This document shows positions 4,899 through 7,751 of a stretch of DNA of 7,751 nt, in pieces. The notes below the pieces were generated by a model that saw nothing but the letters and a program-made list of their open reading frames with translations, was not told where the DNA came from and ran no database searches. A program made the translations under genes and the position numbers. Source of the stretch: Coleofasciculus sp. S288 (GTDB lineage: Bacteria > Cyanobacteriota > Cyanobacteriia > Cyanobacteriales > Coleofasciculaceae); NCBI GenBank assembly GCA_020216575.1, contig JAIUYC010000148.1, positions 1 to 7,751 of the forward strand. The letters run 5' to 3'. The number at the start of each line of letters is the position of its first letter. The first letter of the stretch is position 1.

Positions 4899-6356
4899 AT
4901 GAATAATATCAATCAGTACTACGAAATCCTGGGGCTTAAACCTGGTGCTTCCCAAGAGGAAATTAAGCAAGCATACCGAAAGTTGGCTAGGACTTGGCAT
5001 CCAGATCGTTTCCCTAATGAGCCTGAGCTAAAACAGAAGGCAGAGGAGAAGATTAAAAAAATCAATGAAGCTTACCAAAAGCTAAAGTCTTATCAGCCTG
5101 GTTCTCCAAATCAAATGTCTCAGTCGGGGACTTACACGACTCATCCAACCAGTGCGAAAGCTTACTATGACCAGGGAGTAGAGAAGGCTAAAACAGGGAA
5201 CTATCAAGAAGCACTTGAGGATTTTACCCGAGCCATTCGCATTAATCCCAATTATGTTGAAGCCTACCAATACCGAGGGTTTGTCTGCTCTAAACTGGGA
5301 TACACCAATAGAGCAAACTCCGATTTGAAGAAAGCTGAAGAACTAGGACGAAAACAGAGAAAGAAAGAGCGTTCATCACCGCCAAAGCCACCTACATCGC
5401 CGCCATCAAAACCACCCACACCATCGCCAAAACCACCTTCATCTACATCATCGCCATCAACCCCGTTTTGGAAATGTGTACACACCCTTACTGAGCATTC
5501 AGACCTCGTTGCTGCTGTTGCCATCAGCCGAGATGGTAGAATTCTTGCCAGTGGTAGCTTCGACAAGACGATCAAGTTGTGGGAGTTGAGTACGGGGAAG
5601 ATACTGCGTACACTCACAGGTCATTCCAGTCGAATTCGTTGCATCGCGATTAGCCCAAATGGACAGACTCTTGCCAGTGGCAGTGCTGATAAGACGATTA
5701 AACTGTGGCAGTTGAGTACGGGGAAAATCCTGCAAACCCTTGGAGGGCGGCTTTACGGGCATTCAAGCGAGGTTTCGACTGTTGTTTTCAGTCCGGATAG
5801 ACTGACACTTGCTAGTGGTAGTGCTGATAAGACGATTAAACTGTGGCAGTTGAGTACGGGGAAAGAACTCTATACTCTCGCAGGGCATTCAGCCCAAGTT
5901 TTGTCCGTTGCGATTAGTCCCAATGGAAAGCTTTTAGCGAGTGGCGGATTGGAAAAGCCTCTCAGGATTCGGCAGATAAACGCTGGCAAACTCATTCGCT
6001 CGATCGCAGGGAACTCTGACTATGTTTTGTCTGTTGCCTTCAGTCCGGATGGAAAAACTCTCGCTAGTAGTAGTCTGACACAAATCAAGTTGTGGCAGGC
6101 GGATACAGGAGAGGAAATTTGTACTCTCAGGGGACATTCCGATGCCGTTTATTCTGTTGCCTTCAGCTTGGATGGAAAGACTCTAGCGAGTGCTGGTGTT
6201 GACGGTGCCATCAAGTTGTGGCAAGTGAGTACAGGCAAGGAAATTTGCACCATGACGGGGCATTCAGGTGTAGTTTATTCGATCGCTATCAGCTCAGATG
6301 GGCAGACAATTGTGAGTGGGAGTCATGACAAAACGATCAAGATTTGGCGGATTTAA
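4899..6356 (+). CDS. J-domain, TPR and WD40-repeat fusion protein
   Basis: This is a 485-residue cytoplasmic scaffold. The J domain (about 6-66) starts [12 protein letters not shown] and has the HPD motif (34-36) that stimulates the DnaK/Hsp70 ATPase. The glycine/phenylalanine and zinc-finger regions of true DnaJ are absent, so it is a class C J-protein. One TPR pair follows (about 86-150, [25 protein letters not shown] type), then a Lys/Arg-rich patch and a Pro/Ser/Thr linker (about 159-189). The rest (192-485) is seven WD40 repeats, enough for one closed propeller. Blade 3 carries about four extra residues (GGRLYGHSS) and blade 4 has lost the usual KLW end (LRIRQI). It probably recruits DnaK to clients or partners held by the propeller and TPR, which is inference from domain order. 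It diverges from the membrane protease gene, which also carries TPRs. The start ATG has no strong ribosome-binding site. There is no signal peptide or membrane segment. Confidence 0.92.
   Translation: MNNINQYYEILGLKPGASQEEIKQAYRKLARTWHPDRFPNEPELKQKAEEKIKKINEAYQKLKSYQPGSPNQMSQSGTYTTHPTSAKAYYDQGVEKAKTGNYQEALEDFTRAIRINPNYVEAYQYRGFVCSKLGYTNRANSDLKKAEELGRKQRKKERSSPPKPPTSPPSKPPTPSPKPPSSTSSPSTPFWKCVHTLTEHSDLVAAVAISRDGRILASGSFDKTIKLWELSTGKILRTLTGHSSRIRCIAISPNGQTLASGSADKTIKLWQLSTGKILQTLGGRLYGHSSEVSTVVFSPDRLTLASGSADKTIKLWQLSTGKELYTLAGHSAQVLSVAISPNGKLLASGGLEKPLRIRQINAGKLIRSIAGNSDYVLSVAFSPDGKTLASSSLTQIKLWQADTGEEICTLRGHSDAVYSVAFSLDGKTLASAGVDGAIKLWQVSTGKEICTMTGHSGVVYSIAISSDGQTIVSGSHDKTIKIWRI
5682..5726 (+). 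repeat. 45-bp exact in-gene repeat, copy 1 (WD40 blade 2)
   Basis: Identical over 45 bp to 5820-5864, encoding [15 protein letters not shown]. The offset is 138 bp, one blade plus four codons. Synonymous sites are identical, so the duplication or gene conversion is recent. Confidence 0.9.
5820..5864 (+). repeat. 45-bp exact in-gene repeat, copy 2 (WD40 blade 3)
   Basis: Second copy of the 45-bp segment at 5682. The blade between the copies contains the GGRLYGHSS insertion. Confidence 0.9.
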
Positions 6357-6359
6357 TGA

Positions 6360-7751
6360 TTACGAAACAACTTCAGGAGCACTCCGTACTAAGATAACGG
6401 TGCTGTTGACCCCTCGTGCGATCGCTTCCGGAATATTTCCATTCACCACTTGCTGCAATAGCCCTTCTCGACTGGCTCCTAAGATAACGACATCGCACTG
6501 TTCTGCGTGAGCTAGATGAGTGATTGCCTCAGGAACCGAATAAGAACGCACGGGAATTGTATCCACAGTTACACTGAGTTTTTGGTTGAGGAAATGGGCG
6601 GCTTGTTCCAACGCAGTTGTGTCTGGCAGAACTGTAGAGGGAGAAAAAACGTGGGTCACCTTGATTGTTGGTGCAGAGCTATGAGAGGTTAGAGCGGGCA
6701 GGAGGTGAAGAGCATAGTTGGAGTTTGGCCCACCAGCAATTGGCACTAGCCAACGATTCCAAGCGACAGGAAACGGACAAGACGTAACCACTGCTCCGTC
6801 GCTGTGAACCTCTTCCTTATGTCCCAGTTTCACCAACACCAGCGCACAGGGAGCTTGTCGAATCAGCGTATCTACAACGCTACCAAAAATGCGATCGGGG
6901 CTAGTGGGAGGTTCAGCCTTCCATCCCATCAGGATTAAACTAATATGCCGTTCCTGAATGGTTTCTAGAATCGCTTGCGCCGTGTCGTGGGATGCTCGAA
7001 TTTGAGTGTGAACGGGAATCTCCCACGTTCGCCCTAACTTTTCTGCTTGACGGAGTAAGCGACGGCTTTTGGTTGTTTTGACTTTTGCCTGGGCAGGACT
7101 TTGACTCCGGGGAACTGATATAACCTGAAGGCACTCAATTTCATAATCATACTTGTGGGCGATCGCCGCAGCAAGTTGCAACAAGATGGGTGCCGTTTGG
7201 GGGTTGGCGAGGGGAACCAAGAGACGCCCTTTCCCTAGCGCTGGTGCGCGAGTTTGATAAATCACATAGGACGGTTCGGGACGCGGTCCAACTTGGTCGG
7301 TTTCACCACTTAGTTTGTCGGCTTCGGCGCGAATAATATCGGCACGAGTGATAATTCCCACCAGCTTGCGACCCTCTGTAACGGGCAACCGACTCAGTTG
7401 GTAACGGTTGAGCAGATACAAAACTTGACTCAATGGGTCAGTGGGTAGAACCGTTATCGGTTGCGGCGTCATGATTTGTGCCAGGGGTGTATCCCCAGGC
7501 AACTGACGTTGGCTTGCATTAGCAAGGTCTGTCTGTGTAATGATACCCACTAACTCCCCGTTATCGACCACCGGGAAGCCGCGATGATGGGAGCGAGAAA
7601 ACGCTTGTACGGCTTCATCTAGAGGCATCTGACTCGCCAGAGTTTCAACCTTGCGCTGCATTAAATTAGAAGCCCTCAACCCAACTAAGGAAGTTTTTTC
7701 AACGGTTTGCGTGGGTAACGTGTAGCCGTTCCGCTCTAACAGGCGTTTGTA
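6360..7751 (-). CDS. CBS-CBS-USP-USP protein, likely the cytoplasmic tail of a CLC chloride channel (5' end outside window)
   Basis: The frame is open to the right edge, so the start is outside; 463 residues are visible, counted from base 7751. A TTG at 7679 lies inside the frame and is not a likely start. In order: a linker YKRLLERNGYTLPT of the type that joins a CLC membrane domain to its tail, CBS1 (about 28-81, LVGIITQTD), CBS2 (about 91-141, LVGIITRAD), USP domain 1 (about 176-308) and USP domain 2 (about 334-457). CBS pairs bind adenine nucleotides and gate CLC transport, and USP domains bind ATP or sense stress. The USP nucleotide loops are imperfect: domain 1 keeps MGWK...FGS and domain 2 GASREG...NGN, so ATP binding is uncertain. 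From family knowledge, cyanobacterial CLC proteins with CBS-USP tails exist. No membrane segment is in view, so the channel assignment is inference. The gene ends 3 bp from the WD40 gene's stop, tail to tail. Confidence 0.85.
   Translation of the reverse strand, partial: YKRLLERNGYTLPTQTVEKTSLVGLRASNLMQRKVETLASQMPLDEAVQAFSRSHHRGFPVVDNGELVGIITQTDLANASQRQLPGDTPLAQIMTPQPITVLPTDPLSQVLYLLNRYQLSRLPVTEGRKLVGIITRADIIRAEADKLSGETDQVGPRPEPSYVIYQTRAPALGKGRLLVPLANPQTAPILLQLAAAIAHKYDYEIECLQVISVPRSQSPAQAKVKTTKSRRLLRQAEKLGRTWEIPVHTQIRASHDTAQAILETIQERHISLILMGWKAEPPTSPDRIFGSVVDTLIRQAPCALVLVKLGHKEEVHSDGAVVTSCPFPVAWNRWLVPIAGGPNSNYALHLLPALTSHSSAPTIKVTHVFSPSTVLPDTTALEQAAHFLNQKLSVTVDTIPVRSYSVPEAITHLAHAEQCDVVILGASREGLLQQVVNGNIPEAIARGVNSTVILVRSAPEVVS

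Larger units (their letters stand above)
1152..7166. repeat. HIP1 octamers (GCGATCGC), eight dispersed copies
   Basis: Found at 1152, 1927, 2460, 3261, 3533, 3635, 6418 and 7159. Six are inside genes; 1927 is in the 80-bp repeat array and 3261 is in the leftward promoter candidate. Chance would give about 0.1 per strand in this length. This highly iterated palindrome is a hallmark of many cyanobacterial genomes. Confidence 0.9.

Noticed and set aside
6360..7679. Free-standing CBS-USP protein starting at the TTG at 7679
   Set aside because: The frame stays open to the window edge with conserved-looking linker sequence, so the TTG is an internal leucine.

Overview
The window comes from a cyanobacterium. 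It carries a psbA-family (photosystem II D1) gene and eight copies of the HIP1 octamer GCGATCGC. It also has heptameric short tandem repeats between genes and large multidomain proteins (TPR, WD40, CBS and USP fusions) of the kind found in filamentous and other large-genome cyanobacteria. The species cannot be fixed from this sequence.

Layout, left to right. (1) 2-688 (+): the 3' part of a psbA gene for an atypical D1. Tyr161, His190, the P680 His198 and the iron ligands His215/His272 are kept, but Asp170, Glu189, Glu333 and Asp342 of the Mn4CaO5 site are replaced and the QB pocket is rewritten. It is a 'rogue/sentinel' D1 or, less likely, a ChlF-type 'super-rogue' D1. A hairpin terminator follows. 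(2) About 390 bp with no convincing gene, holding a promoter candidate and a nested dyad. (3) 1076-1810 (+): a GT26 (WecG/TagA/CpsF) glycosyltransferase. (4) 1811-2164: an intergenic stretch filled by three diverged tandem copies of an ~80 bp unit, two of which carry different heptamer repeats in the same slot. (5) 2165-2908 (+): FtsE-type ABC ATPase, with no ftsX beside it. (6) 3006-3122 (-): a 38-residue open reading frame followed 22 bp later by a very strong leftward terminator. (7) 3313-4611 (-): an intramembrane site-2 (M50) metalloprotease fused to five TPRs. (8) 4899-6356 (+), divergent from it: a DnaJ domain, TPR, proline-rich linker and seven-bladed WD40 protein. (9) 6360-7751 (-), running off the right edge: two CBS and two universal-stress-protein domains, most likely the cytoplasmic tail of a CLC chloride channel/antiporter. 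It converges on the WD40 gene with only 3 bp between stop codons.

No single operon covers the window. The left side concerns photosystem and envelope functions. The centre is a divergent pair of TPR-bearing proteins, one a membrane protease and one a J-domain/WD40 scaffold. Their shared 287 bp upstream region contains a promoter whose -10 box lies inside a dyad, so common regulation or a common proteostasis role is possible, but that is inference. The most notable items are the Mn-ligand-deficient D1, the divergent protease/J-protein pair, the unannotated small gene with its terminator, and the modular 80-bp repeat array before ftsE.
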